From an uncultured Muribaculaceae bacterium (lineage in GTDB: Bacteria; Bacteroidota; Bacteroidia; Bacteroidales; Muribaculaceae): 18,695 nt of DNA. The notes under the pieces are model-generated. The model had not been told where the DNA came from. It searched no databases and worked only from the letters and a program-made list of their open reading frames with translations. Location: NCBI GenBank assembly GCA_910584495.1, contig CAJUAR010000059.1, positions 1 through 18,695 on the forward strand. Reading direction: 5' to 3'. Below are positions 1 through 7,012 of this stretch, piece after piece. The position numbers and the translations under genes were made by a program. Each line of letters begins with the position of its first letter. Positions within the stretch are counted from its first letter, which is position 1.

Positions 1-310
1 CGACCAAGCACGTCAGTGCAATGTTAACAATGAAAAGGCGACAGCCTCACCTCGCCCGGTTGGACGGTTGCCCGGTTACACAAAGGCGAGCATTTAATAA
101 ATGTAATACTGCCGGTTTAGCTGCCGGGGGTCGAGGTGAGGCTGGCGCCCTTTCATTGATTATTTGGTGCTAAAGCACTTGGTCGACTCCATGGCTTCGC
201 GATCGCATTTGCCGGGCAACCGTCCAACCGTGCGAGGTGAGGCTGGCGCCCTTTCATTGATTATTTGGCGCTAAAACACTTGGTCGACTCCATGGCTTCG
301 CGATTGCATT
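1..310. repeat. Intergenic repeat element: two direct copies plus an inverted copy
   Basis: Two direct copies, 132-209 and 233-310, are 78 bp each, offset by 101 bp, and differ at only 3 positions by eye. A third, inverted copy lies at 1-75 and pairs with 212-286; within it the 19-bp sequence CGGTTGGACGGTTGCCCGG (57-75) is a perfect inverted match of 212-230, and the match extends to 42-75 / 212-245 with one mismatch. The outer part (positions 9-28 of the inverted arm) has diverged. The whole region can fold back into a large cruciform or RNA hairpin with a loop of about 136 nt. No open frame of note lies inside. A shortened relative occurs at 3643-3689. It may continue beyond the left edge of the window. 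It could be a MITE- or REP-like nonautonomous element; I recognise no named family. Confidence 0.8.
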
Positions 311-316
311 ATAAAT

Positions 317-347
317 TATGTATTTTGCTAATTTTTGAGTAACTTTG
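317..347 (+). promoter_or_regulatory. Putative Bacteroidetes promoter of the thioesterase-dprA unit
   Basis: TAACTTTG at 340-347 matches the Bacteroidetes -7 box TAnnTTTG. The -33 element is weak (TATG at 317-320, 19 nt upstream). The expected transcription start is near 353, giving a leader of about 30 nt before the ATG at 382. It lies just outside the repeat element. Confidence 0.5.
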
Positions 348-381
348 CAACAGAGCGTTTTGCACCGCTGATTTTTGAAAG

Positions 382-786
382 ATGAAAGAACCCTATATTT
401 TTGAACTTGCAATGGATGTGCGCGACTACGAGGTCGATGCCGAGGGCATCGTCAATAACGCCGTCTATCTTCACTACCTGGAACATACACGCCATGAGTT
501 CTGCCGGCAGGCAGGCTTTACGTTCCGTCAGATGCACGCCGAAGGGCTCGACCCGGTTGCCACGCATATCGACATACACTATGTTCGCTCGCTGGGTCTT
601 GGCGACAGGATGATGAGCCGTCTGTGGCTCGAGCGCAAAGGCCCTCGCTTTGTGTTCCATCAGGATATATTCACCCCCGGCGACGAGCTTGTGGCCCGCG
701 CCACGGTGGAGATTGTGTCGTTCGAGGACGGCCACCTGTCGCGGGGCGAACGCCTGGCCTCGGCCTTTGCTTCCTACCTGAAATAA
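382..786 (+). CDS. Acyl-CoA thioesterase, YbgC/4-hydroxybenzoyl-CoA thioesterase family
   Basis: A 134-residue protein, the usual length for a single hotdog domain. The N-terminal segment has the family signature: D19 followed by G22-I-V-N-N and a long helix ending HYLEHTRHEF, as in YbgC/4HBT enzymes, where the Asp near the start of the hotdog helix is catalytic. Members hydrolyse acyl-CoA (or acyl-ACP) thioesters in the cytoplasm; the substrate here cannot be told from sequence. There is no signal peptide. The ATG at 382 gives a normal N-terminus and lies about 30 nt after a TAnnTTTG box. dprA starts 10 nt after its stop, so the two are probably co-transcribed, although no functional link is evident. 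Confidence 0.88.
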   Translation: MKEPYIFELAMDVRDYEVDAEGIVNNAVYLHYLEHTRHEFCRQAGFTFRQMHAEGLDPVATHIDIHYVRSLGLGDRMMSRLWLERKGPRFVFHQDIFTPGDELVARATVEIVSFEDGHLSRGERLASAFASYLK

Positions 787-796
787 GCCGCCCGCC

Positions 797-1912
797 ATGC
801 TTCCTGCCGACGAACTTGTCCTCCGCATAGCATTTGCCACCTATCGCAATGTCAACCAAGGCATAGCGCGACAGTTTGCGCAGGTAGGCATAGGGCCTGA
901 GGAGTTCTTTGCCCTTCCGGCACGCGAGCTGGCCGTGCGCAGCGGCGTGCGCGAGACCTTCTTCGACGATGCCCGTCGGCAAGCCGCCATCGAAGCTGCA
1001 TGCAAGGAAGCCAACTTTGTGCGCAGCAACGACCTGAGAGCAGTCTACTATACCGACGCCTCCTATCCTCGCCGCGTTGCGGCATGCACGGATGCACCGG
1101 CAATGCTTTTTGTTTGCGGCCACGACAGCCCTGATGCCGCTCATGTAGTGGCCATAGTGGGCACACGCCACTGCACGGCCTACGGGGCCGAGTTTACACG
1201 CCGTCTGGTCGACGACCTGGGGCAGCGGCTCGACAGTCTGATGATTGTCAGCGGTCTGGCCTACGGTGTCGACATTGCCGCACACCGTGCCGCCCTTGCC
1301 GCCGGCATACCCACGGGCGCCGTGCTTGCCCACGGTCTCAACACCGTCTACCCCGCCGAACATCGCAGCGATGCACGGGCCATGTGCCGCACCGGCGGTT
1401 TTCTGGCCACGGAATATACATCGCAATCGCCCATACATCGCGGCAACTTCCTGGCCCGCAACCGCATTGTTGCCGGCATGTGCGATGTGCTGGTGGTGGT
1501 GGAAAGCGATGTCAAGGGCGGGGCTATGACCACGGCACGCATTGCCGCGGCCTACGACCGCGAAGTGGCCGCCGTGCCCGGCCGCGTGTTCGATGCCTAC
1601 AGCCGCGGATGCAACGCCCTCATTGCCGGCAACGAGGCCCATCTGCTGCGCGATGCCGACGATCTGATAGACCTGATGGGATGGAAGGCACGTATGCCCG
1701 AAGGCCGCCAAGCCGAACTGCCCTTTGTGAGCGAGCAGCAACGCGCCGTGCTCGAATATATATCTGCTCATCCCCGGGCCGATGTCAACGAGATGTGCAT
1801 AGGGCTCGACATTCCGTTTGCACGCCTAAGCGCCCTGCTCTTCGAAATGGAGATGGACGACATGATTATGTCGCTCCCGGGCGGGCGTTATGCCACAATC
1901 GATCAAGGCTGA
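797..1912 (+). CDS. dprA: DNA-processing protein DprA (Smf)
   Basis: 371 residues, normal for a Bacteroidetes DprA. DprA binds single-stranded DNA and loads RecA during natural transformation. Seen: an N-terminal helix-hairpin/SAM-like region (about 1-75); the Rossmann-fold core with VGTRHCTAYG (121-130, the usual GSRxxxxYG loop) and SGLAYGVD (152-159); the downstream HRGNFLARNRIVAG segment (about 215-228); and a C-terminal winged-helix (DML1-type) tail from about residue 305. The start at 797 follows the thioesterase stop by 10 nt. DprA is widespread in Bacteroidales even where competence has not been shown, so its presence alone does not prove natural transformation. A 366-codon antisense frame over it is a composition shadow. 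Confidence 0.96.
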   Translation: MLPADELVLRIAFATYRNVNQGIARQFAQVGIGPEEFFALPARELAVRSGVRETFFDDARRQAAIEAACKEANFVRSNDLRAVYYTDASYPRRVAACTDAPAMLFVCGHDSPDAAHVVAIVGTRHCTAYGAEFTRRLVDDLGQRLDSLMIVSGLAYGVDIAAHRAALAAGIPTGAVLAHGLNTVYPAEHRSDARAMCRTGGFLATEYTSQSPIHRGNFLARNRIVAGMCDVLVVVESDVKGGAMTTARIAAAYDREVAAVPGRVFDAYSRGCNALIAGNEAHLLRDADDLIDLMGWKARMPEGRQAELPFVSEQQRAVLEYISAHPRADVNEMCIGLDIPFARLSALLFEMEMDDMIMSLPGGRYATIDQG

Positions 1913-1974
1913 GCACATTTGTGCCGCCAAGATTGTTTATACCATATATTACTATCCATAAAACACACCTAACC

Positions 1975-2850
1975 ATGGCAAACAAAATTATCCCCGAATC
2001 AGAACTTATAATCAACCCCGACGGCAGTATTTTCCACCTCCATCTGCTGCCCGAGCAACTGACCGACCGCATAATCCTTGTGGGCGACCCTGCGCGTGTC
2101 GACATGGTGGCATCGTATTTCGACACCAAGACTTTCGAGGTGAGCTCGCGCGAGTTCCACACCATAGGAGGCACCTACGGCGGCAAGCCCATCATGTGTC
2201 TGAGCCACGGCATAGGCCCCGACAACATCGACATTGTCATCACCGAGCTCGATGCCCTTGCCAACGTCGACTTTGCCACTCGCGAAGTGCGCCCGCAGCT
2301 TCGCAGCCTCACCATGGTGCGTATAGGCACCAGCGGAGCCCTGCAGCCCGAATTGTCGCTCGGCACACCGGTTATTGCCGAAAAGTCGATTGGCTTCGAC
2401 GGCGTGCTCAACTACTACGCCGGCCGCGACAGCGTGGCCGACCTCGACTTTGAACATGCCCTGTGCGAGCACACCGGCTGGAACCCCTTGTGGGCCAAGC
2501 CCTATGTGGTAGATGCCGATGCCGAACTTGTGGCCCGCATAGGTGGCTCCGACATGGTGCGCGGAAACACCATCTCGGCTGTTGGCTTCTACGGTCCCCA
2601 GGGCCGCGAAGTGCGTCTGCCTTTGTCAAACCCCGACCTCAACCGACGCATCGAGGAGTTTGAATACCGAGGCCGCCGCATCACAAACTATGAGATGGAG
2701 AGTGCGCCTCTTGCCGGCCTCGGCCGACTGATGGGCCACCGCTGCATGACAGTATGCTCCATCATCGCCAACCGTTTCAAAACCGAAGCCAACCCCAACT
2801 ATAAACAGGGCATACGCGACCTTATAGGCGTGGTGCTCGACCGTATCTGA
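1975..2850 (+). CDS. Uridine phosphorylase-like nucleoside phosphorylase
   Basis: 291 residues. It cleaves nucleosides with phosphate to give free base and ribose-1-phosphate (pyrimidine salvage, cytoplasm). Motifs: phosphate-binding GDPAR at 37-41; GIGPDN near 80; RIGTSGALQ near 117; Q209-G-R211, equivalent to the Gln-x-Arg pair that binds uracil in uridine phosphorylases; and NYEMES at 238-243, the ribose-binding Glu/Met segment. Gln-x-Arg favours uridine over purine specificity. It is longer than E. coli Udp (253), as expected for the Bacteroides-type enzymes. The ATG at 1975 is chosen because the frame upstream runs through dprA and lacks family sequence. Its TGA overlaps the next gene's ATG by one base, so the two are translationally coupled. 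Confidence 0.9.
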   Translation: MANKIIPESELIINPDGSIFHLHLLPEQLTDRIILVGDPARVDMVASYFDTKTFEVSSREFHTIGGTYGGKPIMCLSHGIGPDNIDIVITELDALANVDFATREVRPQLRSLTMVRIGTSGALQPELSLGTPVIAEKSIGFDGVLNYYAGRDSVADLDFEHALCEHTGWNPLWAKPYVVDADAELVARIGGSDMVRGNTISAVGFYGPQGREVRLPLSNPDLNRRIEEFEYRGRRITNYEMESAPLAGLGRLMGHRCMTVCSIIANRFKTEANPNYKQGIRDLIGVVLDRI

Positions 2851-3644
2851 TGCTATCTGTTTTCGACCCCGTGCACGACAGGCTCAACGCTCTTGTCCGA
2901 CAATATAATGTGCCCGAATTTGCGGCCAACGACCCCGTGCAGTTTCCCCGCCGCTTCAGCAGCCTGCCCGACATAGAAATCGCCGCCTTCCTCACGTCGA
3001 TTATATCGTGGGGACGGCGGCCTATGATTCTTCGCAACGCCGAACGGCTGATGCAGCTCATGGGCAATGAACCGCTCTACTTTGTGCTCAACGCCGACAT
3101 CGATGCCATTAGCGACGACAATATCCACCGCACCTTCTTCGGCCGTCACCTTCGCTACGCTATGCGCGGCCTGCGCCGCATATACTCCAAATATGGGACG
3201 CTCCAACAGTTTGCCACGGCAACGGCGGCACCATATGCCGAACGCCCCGCATGGCACTTGGCAGCAAGCATCAACGCCCTTATGAACGACGAAAACCGCT
3301 CGTGTGCCAGCCCCCTGGAAGGCCCTTCGCGCTGCCTGCCCGACATGCCCGACAAGTCGGCCCTAAAGCGGTTCAACATGATGCTCCGCTGGCTGGTGCG
3401 AGACGACGGCATAGTCGACATGGGCGTATGGTCGGCAATCCGTCCGTCGCAGCTATATATACCTCTCGATGTGCACAGTGCCGCCACTTCGCGCGCGCTG
3501 GGTCTTTTAGGACGCAAGCAGAACGACCGCCGAGCTGCGGAAGAACTCACCGAGCAACTGAAGGTGTTCGACTTTCTCGACCCCGTGCGCTACGATTTCG
3601 CCCTCTTCGGAGCCGGAGTAAGCGGCGAGATGCTTAATGCATAA
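2850..3644 (+). CDS. TIGR02757 / DUF2400 family protein
   Basis: 264 residues. Recognised as the TIGR02757/DUF2400 family from the segment FLTSIISWGRRPMI (about 47-60), a central FFGRHLRYAMRGLRRIY, and the C-terminal block with MMLRWLVRDDGIVDMGVW, LYIPLDVHSAATSRALGLL and FLDPVRYDFALFGAGV. The biochemical function of the family is unknown; the C-terminal part resembles helix-hairpin-helix DNA glycosylase folds, which I treat only as a hint. The protein is full length, with no signal peptide. It starts on the last base of the phosphorylase stop codon. Oddly, its stop codon TAA (3642-3644) overlaps the first bases of a copy of the repeat seen at 1-310, so the last few residues may be repeat-derived. 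Confidence 0.9.
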   Translation: MLSVFDPVHDRLNALVRQYNVPEFAANDPVQFPRRFSSLPDIEIAAFLTSIISWGRRPMILRNAERLMQLMGNEPLYFVLNADIDAISDDNIHRTFFGRHLRYAMRGLRRIYSKYGTLQQFATATAAPYAERPAWHLAASINALMNDENRSCASPLEGPSRCLPDMPDKSALKRFNMMLRWLVRDDGIVDMGVWSAIRPSQLYIPLDVHSAATSRALGLLGRKQNDRRAAEELTEQLKVFDFLDPVRYDFALFGAGVSGEMLNA

Positions 3645-3689
3645 TGCGAGCGCGAAGCCATGGAATGCGAGGTGTCCCCACCTCGCATC
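3643..3689 (+). repeat. Short relative of the 1-310 repeat with a hairpin
   Basis: Positions 3643-3664 match the reverse complement of 188-209 at 21 of 22 bases (core GCGAAGCCATGGA). They are followed by GCGAGGTG-TCCC-CACCTCGC, a perfect 8-bp hairpin; the same CCTCACCTCGC sequence occurs in the large repeat. This looks like an internally deleted copy inserted at the very end of the DUF2400 gene. Confidence 0.65.
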
Positions 3690-3698
3690 ATAAACATC

Positions 3699-3749
3699 CA
3701 CAAACAACAAGAAACCACACCGGCTCGGCATGGTTTCTTGTTGTTTGTG
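3699..3749. terminator. Bidirectional intrinsic terminator between convergent genes
   Basis: A perfect 19-bp stem, 3699-3717 with 3731-3749, closed by a 13-nt loop. The stem is A/C-rich on one arm and T/G-rich on the other, so transcripts in both directions end with U-rich RNA. It sits between the plus-strand DUF2400 gene and the minus-strand inositol-phosphate synthase, both of which end towards it. Confidence 0.85.
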
Positions 3750-3763
3750 TGTATGGACAGGGC

Positions 3764-5101
3764 TTAGTCGATAAGTTCGTCAGCCTCGTAGCCGCCCATT
3801 TCGCGGATGGCATTCTTGAGCATCACATACTGCTGGAAGAGGTGGTTTACGGGCACCTCGTTCTTGGTGTAGTCGTGCATAGGGCTCTTGAGGAAGAAGC
3901 TCAGGAAGCGCTGTATGCCGTAGCGGCCGGCACGTGCGGCGAGATCGCTCAGGAGCACGAGGTCGAGGCACAGAGGAGCGGCAAGGATAGAGTCGCGGCA
4001 GAGGAAGTTGATCTTGATCTGCATGGGATAGCCCATCCAGCCGAAGATGTCGATGTTGTCCCAGCCTTCCTTGTTGTCGTTGCGCGGAGGATAGTAGTTG
4101 ATGCGCACTTTGTGATAGTAGCCGTTGTGGTCGTTGCCTTCGCCGCCGCAGTTAACGCCGTAGAGGTCGGGCTGTTCTTCGGGCACGAGGATGGATTCGA
4201 GAGTAGAGAGTTTCGAAACCTCTTTTGTGCGGAAGTTTGCGGGTTCGTCGAGCACGAGGCCGTCGCGGTTGCCGAGGATGTTGGTAGAGAACCAGCCATT
4301 CAGACCAAGGCAGCGAGTTCCGATGATGGGAGCGAAGCCCGATTTAACGAGGGTCTGGCCAGTCTTGAAGTCCTTGCCGGCGATAGGCATTTTTGTCTTC
4401 TCGGCGAGTTCCCACATTGCGGGAATGTCGACGGTGGTGTTGGGGGCACCCATGATGAAGGGAGCACCTTCGGTGAGGGCAGCGTATGCATAGCACATCG
4501 AGGGAGCGATGTGTTCTTTGTCGTCGGCCTTCATTGCTTCTTCGAGAGCGGCGAGGGTATAGTGCACCTTTTCGTCGACGGGCACATAAACTTCGGTGGA
4601 AGCAGCCCAAAGAACAACTATGCGTTCGAGATTGTGTTCTTTCTTGAAGTTACGGATGTCTTCGCGAAGCTGTTCAACGAGTTCCCAGCGAGTACCGGTC
4701 TTCACATTTTCGCCTTCGAGACGTTTTGCGTAGTTGTGGTCGAAAGCGGCCTTGAGGGGAACGATTTTTTCGAGTTCGTCGCGCACGGGTTCGATGTCCT
4801 TTTCTTTAAGAACTTCGGCGTGCATGGCCGACTGGTATGCGTTTGCAGGATAAACGTCCCAAGCAGCGAAAACGATGTCGTTGAGGTCGGCAATGGGAAC
4901 GATGTCTTTATATTTGAGGTATTTTTTGTTTTCACCTTCTCCCACACGGATACGGTCGTACTGGGTCATGGAACCTACCGGTTTGGCAAGTCCTTTGCGG
5001 GTCATAAGGACACCGGTCATGAAAGTGGTGGAAACGGCACCGAGGCCTACTACCATCACACCAAGTTTACCATTGGTAGGTTTAGCTTTTGTAGCGCTCA
5101 T
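3764..5101 (-). CDS. Inositol-3-phosphate synthase (myo-inositol-1-phosphate synthase, MIPS)
   Basis: 445 residues. It converts glucose-6-phosphate to inositol-3-phosphate with bound NAD in the cytoplasm, the first committed step towards inositol lipids. Seen: a Rossmann nucleotide loop GLGAVS at about 19-24; a central block AGKDFKTGQTLVKSGFAP, the MIPS D-F-K-(S/T)-G-Q-T catalytic loop; then GWFSTNILGNRDGLVL, nearly invariant in the family; and NCGGEGNDHNGYYHK near the C-terminal half. Bacteroides thetaiotaomicron has a characterised MIPS in its inositol-lipid gene cluster. The gene lies on the same strand as the lipid operon but is separated from it by 249 nt with its own promoter. A 490-codon frame on the opposite strand is a shadow of its GC-skewed codons. 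Confidence 0.96.
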   Translation of the reverse strand: MSATKAKPTNGKLGVMVVGLGAVSTTFMTGVLMTRKGLAKPVGSMTQYDRIRVGEGENKKYLKYKDIVPIADLNDIVFAAWDVYPANAYQSAMHAEVLKEKDIEPVRDELEKIVPLKAAFDHNYAKRLEGENVKTGTRWELVEQLREDIRNFKKEHNLERIVVLWAASTEVYVPVDEKVHYTLAALEEAMKADDKEHIAPSMCYAYAALTEGAPFIMGAPNTTVDIPAMWELAEKTKMPIAGKDFKTGQTLVKSGFAPIIGTRCLGLNGWFSTNILGNRDGLVLDEPANFRTKEVSKLSTLESILVPEEQPDLYGVNCGGEGNDHNGYYHKVRINYYPPRNDNKEGWDNIDIFGWMGYPMQIKINFLCRDSILAAPLCLDLVLLSDLAARAGRYGIQRFLSFFLKSPMHDYTKNEVPVNHLFQQYVMLKNAIREMGGYEADELID

Positions 5102-5152
5102 TTTTTTGTGATTTGATTAGTATTTTCTTAATGTTATATTCTAAAGTTGGAA

Positions 5153-5196
5153 CCCCTTATAGGGGGCAGAAAAACGGACAACCACGAGTGGCTGTC
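5153..5196 (-). promoter_or_regulatory. Two hairpins in the MIPS leader, one terminator-like
   Basis: Read on the minus strand, 5196-5188 (GACAGCCAC) pairs with 5185-5177 (GTGGTTGTC) with one G-U pair, and five U residues follow (5174-5170), separated by CG. This has the form of an intrinsic terminator. A second hairpin follows, AGGGG (5153-5157, 5161-5165 arms) with loop TAT. Both lie between the predicted start near 5201 and the ATG at 5101. They may be a terminator for read-through from the upstream lipid operon or an attenuator of MIPS. Confidence 0.5.
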
Positions 5197-5207
5197 GTTT
5201 CACGGCT

Positions 5208-5215
5208 CAAAAGTA
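5208..5215 (-). promoter_or_regulatory. Putative -7 box of the MIPS gene
   Basis: TACTTTTG on the minus strand matches TAnnTTTG. No clear TTTG was found 19-21 nt upstream (TTTT only). The start would be near 5201, giving a leader of about 100 nt that contains two hairpins. The remaining 5216-5350 is AT-rich and shows no gene. Confidence 0.45.
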
Positions 5216-5350
5216 GTAATTGTTTCAGAATTGTAAAAATGTTTGCAAGACAAAATATGTCAATAAATGTTATGTTTGACTAAATATTTGGCCTATTTGT
5301 TTACATGTGTTAATTCTTCAAACAGTTAACCTATTGCCTCTAAAAATTCC

Positions 5351-6079
5351 TTAATATAGCAATTTCAATTCTTCAAGGCTTTTCATGCCTTTACCGGTCA
5401 TCTCGCCCGGTTTTTCGGCAAACCACGGACGGCCTTCGATCCAGGCAGTCTTGCAGCCCAGCGAGTGAGCCGGGACTATGTCTTTTCCAATACTGTCGCC
5501 CACCACAAGCACTTGCCCGGCCGGCAGGCCGAGGGCTTCGACACCGAGGGCAAAGATTGCGGGGTCGGGTTTTCGCACGCCCACAACGGCGCTTTCAATA
5601 ATCTTTCGGAAGTAACGGCCAAGGTCGTAGGCAGCGAGCACGGCCTCGATATTGCCGTAGAAGTTGCTGACCAACACCATGGGATAGCGCTCGGCGAGAT
5701 AGTCGAGCGTAGGACGGGCCTTCTCGACACATGCCCGTGCGTGAGCGTCGCAGTAGGCGGCAATGGCGGCAGCCCTCTCTTCGATGGCCGCGTCGGTCAT
5801 GTCAACCCCTTGCCGGCGCAGCTCCTGCAGCTCTAAGCGGGCCTTGATGAGCATAAGGTCGGCAAAGGTGTGGTGCGGCAGGATATGGCGCGTGCGTGCA
5901 AGCTCGCGTTCGGCAAATACATAGGCCGCAATGAAGGTGTCGAGGTCGCGATAGTCGATGCCGGAGGCATCGTAAGCCTCGCGGATGATGACAGCCCAGT
6001 GGTCGCCGCAGTTGTCGATGGTGCCGCCGTAGTCGAAAATGATGCCGCGCACAGCGGATGTATCAGTTGAATTTTCCAT
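5351..6079 (-). CDS. HAD-superfamily (subclass IA) hydrolase, candidate lipid or inositol phosphatase
   Basis: 242 residues. All four HAD motifs are present: motif I FDYGGT with nucleophile D16; motif II VSN (S138); motif III K170 in RKPDP; motif IV GDSIGKD (D195, D200). A helical cap lies at about 22-115. The usual second Asp of motif I (DxD) is Gly here, as in YihX-like phosphatases (DxG), so phosphatase activity remains plausible. The start at 6079 is chosen because the upstream extension would run into the phosphatidyltransferase gene; with it the two overlap by 17 nt, implying coupled translation. In context it could remove the 3-phosphate of phosphatidylinositol phosphate or of inositol phosphate. 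That role is inference; a housekeeping sugar phosphatase is the alternative. Confidence 0.88.
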   Translation of the reverse strand: MENSTDTSAVRGIIFDYGGTIDNCGDHWAVIIREAYDASGIDYRDLDTFIAAYVFAERELARTRHILPHHTFADLMLIKARLELQELRRQGVDMTDAAIEERAAAIAAYCDAHARACVEKARPTLDYLAERYPMVLVSNFYGNIEAVLAAYDLGRYFRKIIESAVVGVRKPDPAIFALGVEALGLPAGQVLVVGDSIGKDIVPAHSLGCKTAWIEGRPWFAEKPGEMTGKGMKSLEELKLLY

Positions 6080-7004
6080 CTTTGAGTTCACTTGTAAGGA
6101 TACGGCACATACGTTCGTGGCGAAGCACCATATATATAAGGAGAATGTTGAGCACCACGAGCTCGAAAGCGAAGTAAAGCCAAGGCATGCGAGCAAACAA
6201 GGCTGCAAACAGGGCTATGGTGCGCCAGTTGAACGACAGAATATTGGTGTACTTCATCAGGGGAAGGCTCATGGCGCGGAAAGCATCGCGGAACGACTGC
6301 GGAGGCATAGCCTTTCCGAAAGTGTCATGCAGCTGTCTGCGCAGGGCTTGCATGGCAGGAGCGCAGGCTTCCTGGTTGGCGGTGTAGTTGGTGTAGGAAA
6401 AGAGAACCAGTTTCTTGAAAAAATCTTTGCTCCACGACATGTCGTTGAGCTTGCGTCGCAGCTCGGCGCTGCTGTCCAGCTCGCTGCCCTCCTCGCCTTT
6501 GAGAAAATAGAGATGGAACTGGCGGTAGTAGTCGGCAGTGGCGGCTTGCTTGGCATGGCAAAGGCCGGTGACAACGGCAATGACCCATATCAGCCAAGGA
6601 TGCTCGGAGAAGAAGGCGGAAGTAACGTTCTCGCGCAAGCATATTGCCACATATATGGTTGCAAACCACACATCGCCGCTGAGGCCGTCGAGAATACGCC
6701 CCACACGCGAATACTGCTTGGTCATACGTGCAAGCTGACCGTCGGCGCTGTCGAACGAATTGGCCCACACAAGCAGCAGCATGCCGGCAATATTCACCCA
6801 CAAGTCGTTGAAATAGAAGGCAACGCCTGCCATAACCCCCAGAAAAATCGACGCAATTGTGATTGCATTGGGAGTGATGCCCAGCCGTCGTGCCAGGCAA
6901 GCCCAGGCATAACCCACAGGACGATAAAAAGCAAGGTCGATATGCTCCTCGGTGTCGAGCGATTTGAGCGAGGCCTTATATGATTGATTGTTGTTTTCTG
7001 ACAT
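6063..7004 (-). CDS. CDP-alcohol phosphatidyltransferase, probable phosphatidylinositol-phosphate synthase
   Basis: 313 residues, a polytopic membrane protein with hydrophobic segments around 45-80, 112-140 and in the C-terminal third (about 250-290). The family motif is visible: D85-SA-D88-G-QL-A92-R93, eight residues, G102-RIL-D106, then D111. Such enzymes swap CMP of a CDP-lipid for an alcohol or alcohol phosphate; next to MIPS the likely acceptor is inositol phosphate, as in the Bacteroides inositol-lipid pathway. The spacing between the last two Asp is one residue longer than the canonical DxxxD. A soluble insert of about 90 residues (roughly 150-240) separates the membrane segments. The start at 7004 (MSENNNQ) is chosen because the upstream extension overlaps the acyltransferase gene; the gap to that gene is 8 nt. 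Confidence 0.9.
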   Translation of the reverse strand: MSENNNQSYKASLKSLDTEEHIDLAFYRPVGYAWACLARRLGITPNAITIASIFLGVMAGVAFYFNDLWVNIAGMLLLVWANSFDSADGQLARMTKQYSRVGRILDGLSGDVWFATIYVAICLRENVTSAFFSEHPWLIWVIAVVTGLCHAKQAATADYYRQFHLYFLKGEEGSELDSSAELRRKLNDMSWSKDFFKKLVLFSYTNYTANQEACAPAMQALRRQLHDTFGKAMPPQSFRDAFRAMSLPLMKYTNILSFNWRTIALFAALFARMPWLYFAFELVVLNILLIYMVLRHERMCRILTSELKDGKFN

Positions 7005-7012
7005 TGTTTGCT

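Noticed and set aside
132..310. CRISPR-like direct repeats
   Set aside because: Only two copies of 78 bp with a 23-bp gap, plus an inverted copy; unit size and number do not fit a CRISPR array.
671..1771. A 366-codon antisense frame over dprA
   Set aside because: The dprA motifs are on the plus strand; the antisense product is rich in His, Gly and Cys with no recognisable domain.
1384..1974. N-terminal extension of the uridine phosphorylase frame into dprA
   Set aside because: The added residues are Arg/His/Pro-rich shadow sequence; family homology begins just after ATG 1975.
3644..5116. A 490-codon open frame on the plus strand opposite the MIPS gene
   Set aside because: It is a mirror of the MIPS codons: valine-, glutamate- and phenylalanine-rich low-complexity protein with no family motif, while the minus strand has clear MIPS motifs.
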